From the NCBI GenBank assembly GCA_016711805.1, contig JADJSH010000019.1:1-64000 (forward strand): 64,000 nt of DNA. The letters run 5' to 3'. This DNA comes from Bacteroidota bacterium. GTDB taxonomy: Bacteria; Bacteroidota; Bacteroidia; B-17B0; Aurantibacillaceae. Positions 62,587-64,000 of the stretch are shown here, piece by piece. A program made the translations under genes and the position numbers. Under the pieces are notes generated by a model. That model had not been told where the DNA came from and searched no databases. It saw only the letters and a list, made by a program, of their open reading frames with translations. Positions within the stretch are counted from its first letter, which is position 1, and every line of letters begins with the position of its first letter.

Positions 62587-64000
62587 ATGATAAACAAAGA
62601 CCCCAACCACAAACACTCTTATGATGCAACAGGTAAAATGACTTGTTGCTCCTTAGAAGAAAAAATAAATGATAAAACAGAACATTCACACGATGATGGA
62701 CATAACCATTTACACGAAAGTGAATCAGTTTGGAAAGAATATGCGCCAGCATTAATTAGTTTTGTACTATTAATGACAGGACTTGTATTTGATTATTATA
62801 TTAAACCTACATTCTTTCAAAATTACATTCGTTTGGTTTGGTATATCGCAGCCTATATTCCTGTTGGTATTCCTGTTATAAAAGATGCTGTAAAATCAAT
62901 TTCAAAAGGAGCTTTTTTTTCCGAATTTTTCTTAATGTCAATTGCAACTTTGGGTGCATTTTTTATTGGAGAATATTCAGAAGGTGTTGCTGTAATGTTA
63001 TTTTATGCCGTTGGCGAATTGTTTCAAACAGCAGCTGTTAATCGGGCGAAAAAAAGTATCAAAGCTTTATTAGACATTCGCCCCGATACTGTTTCGGTAA
63101 TGCGTAACGGTGCATTAAAAGTTGTTTCTCCTATCGATGTAAAAATCGGAGAATTTATACAAGTAAAAGCAGGAGAAAAAGTAGCATTAGATGGAGAATT
63201 AATTTCAGAATCAGCGTCCTTTAATACAGCAGCCTTAACAGGCGAAAGCAAACCCGATACTAAAAAAGAAGGAGAAAAAGTATTAGCAGGAATGATTAAC
63301 CTTGCTACCGTTTCGGATATTAAAGTAACAGCTTTATTTAAAGATAGTAAATTATCTAAGATTTTAGAAATGGTGCAAGATGCTACTGCACGTAAATCTC
63401 CAACACAATTATTTATATCAAAATTTGCTAGTGTTTATACGCCAATTGTTGTGTTTTTAGCACTAGCAATTTGCCTATTGCCGTATCTTTTTGTGTCTAA
63501 TTATGTATTTAACGATTGGTTATACAGGGCATTAGTATTTTTAGTAATCTCTTGCCCTTGTGCTTTGGTTATATCAATCCCATTAGGATATTTTGGAGGA
63601 ATTGGTTTAGCATCTAAAAATGGTATTTTATTTAAAGGCTCTAATTATTTAGATGTGATGACAAAAATAGATACGGTTGTAATGGATAAAACAGGTACAT
63701 TAACTAAAGGCGTCTTTAAAGTTCAAGAAATTAAATCGGTTGATATTGACGAAAAAGAATTGCTAAAATTAACAGCTGCCATCGAAAGTAAATCAACACA
63801 TCCAATTGCATTAGCCGTTGTTCTTCACGCAGGTGATGTTATAAAAAATGTTAGCATTAATAATATTGAAGAAATTTCGGGACATGGTTTAAAAGGCACA
63901 ATTGATGGTAAAGAAGTTTTAGCAGGAAATTTAAAACTCTTAAAGAAATTTAATATTGAGTATGATAAAACTATTGAAACCATAATTGAAACCATTGTTG
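62587..64000 (+). CDS. Heavy-metal P1B-type ATPase (3' end beyond window)
   Basis: 471 codons visible, open to the right edge. N-terminal His-rich tail (HKHSYDATGK, then EHSHDDGHNHLHES) with a short TCCSLEEK in place of a full HMA domain. TMs from about 50, actuator motif LTGES (about 220), the TM6 transport motif SCPCALV (about 323), phosphorylation site DKTGTLTKG with Asp367, and the nucleotide-domain STHPIA. The CPC motif fits both Cu(I) and Zn/Cd/Pb pumps. The TM7/8 residues that decide are outside the window, and the N-terminal style is nearer to the Zn/Cd/Pb group. Confidence 0.9.
   Translation, partial: MINKDPNHKHSYDATGKMTCCSLEEKINDKTEHSHDDGHNHLHESESVWKEYAPALISFVLLMTGLVFDYYIKPTFFQNYIRLVWYIAAYIPVGIPVIKDAVKSISKGAFFSEFFLMSIATLGAFFIGEYSEGVAVMLFYAVGELFQTAAVNRAKKSIKALLDIRPDTVSVMRNGALKVVSPIDVKIGEFIQVKAGEKVALDGELISESASFNTAALTGESKPDTKKEGEKVLAGMINLATVSDIKVTALFKDSKLSKILEMVQDATARKSPTQLFISKFASVYTPIVVFLALAICLLPYLFVSNYVFNDWLYRALVFLVISCPCALVISIPLGYFGGIGLASKNGILFKGSNYLDVMTKIDTVVMDKTGTLTKGVFKVQEIKSVDIDEKELLKLTAAIESKSTHPIALAVVLHAGDVIKNVSINNIEEISGHGLKGTIDGKEVLAGNLKLLKKFNIEYDKTIETIIETIV

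Noticed and set aside
1..64000. CRISPR array
   Set aside because: No set of regularly spaced direct repeats with unique spacers was found.
1..64000. Insertion-sequence transposase
   Set aside because: No DDE or HUH transposase motif was recognised in any frame; only small palindromic repeats are present.

Overview
The window is a low-GC chromosome segment from a member of the phylum Bacteroidota. Support comes from several directions: type IX secretion (T9SS) C-terminal sorting domains on many proteins, a GldN gliding/T9SS subunit, a fused SecDF, a one-polypeptide PurL of about 1220 residues, Bacteroidota-type -7 boxes (TAnnTTTG), a lack of obvious Shine-Dalgarno sites, and families largely confined to this phylum (DUF4293, DUF4412, HYC_CC_PP, DUF6660, DUF6799). 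I cannot place it below phylum/class level from sequence alone.

Layout. 1-1520: edge of an accessory stretch, with a partial gene, a broken lipoprotein gene and about 800 bp of palindrome-rich non-coding DNA. 1523-37027: chromosomal backbone with accC/accB (fatty-acid synthesis), a DUF4293 membrane protein, speA, two DUF4412 paralogues, purL, an orphan gldN, der, carA, a large delta-60-repeat T9SS protein, uvrA, an ispH-exonuclease fused reading frame, DUF721, recF, secDF, an FG-GAP T9SS protein, a TPR protein and an oppA-B-C type peptide transporter without its ATPases. 37136-37222: tRNA-Ser(GCU), the probable left boundary of a genomic island. 37472-42676: the island's mobility and replication module (tyrosine integrase, unknown genes, a striking nested-hairpin RNA candidate ending in a terminator, an excisionase-like HTH protein, a Rep-like protein and a DnaC-like ATPase). 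42807-64000: a long plus-strand copper/heavy-metal resistance cargo running off the right edge.

The cargo handles metal in every compartment. Two multicopper oxidases act outside the cytoplasm: one carries a T9SS sorting domain, and one is fused to a CopB-like barrel. Five small heavy-metal-associated (HMA) domain proteins with different metal-binding motifs lie in one 6.3-kb run, and one of them is fused to an AraC-type regulator. There is a Cys-rich cytosolic copper-storage protein, Met/Cys/His-rich periplasmic proteins, a CusA/CzcA pump fused to a TolC-like domain with its CusB/CzcB adaptor, and a P1B-type ATPase cut by the window edge. Two paralogous T9SS-exported proteins flank the surface oxidase and have no obvious function.

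Sequence quality matters for reading this window. I find about 20 disruptions (mostly one-base indels, many in homopolymers, plus one in-frame amber codon), including in accC and carA, which are normally essential. They are much denser in the island (about 37-59 kb) than in the backbone. I therefore give frameshifted genes as single spans and mark where the frame breaks. Most are probably sequence errors, but decay of some island genes cannot be excluded.
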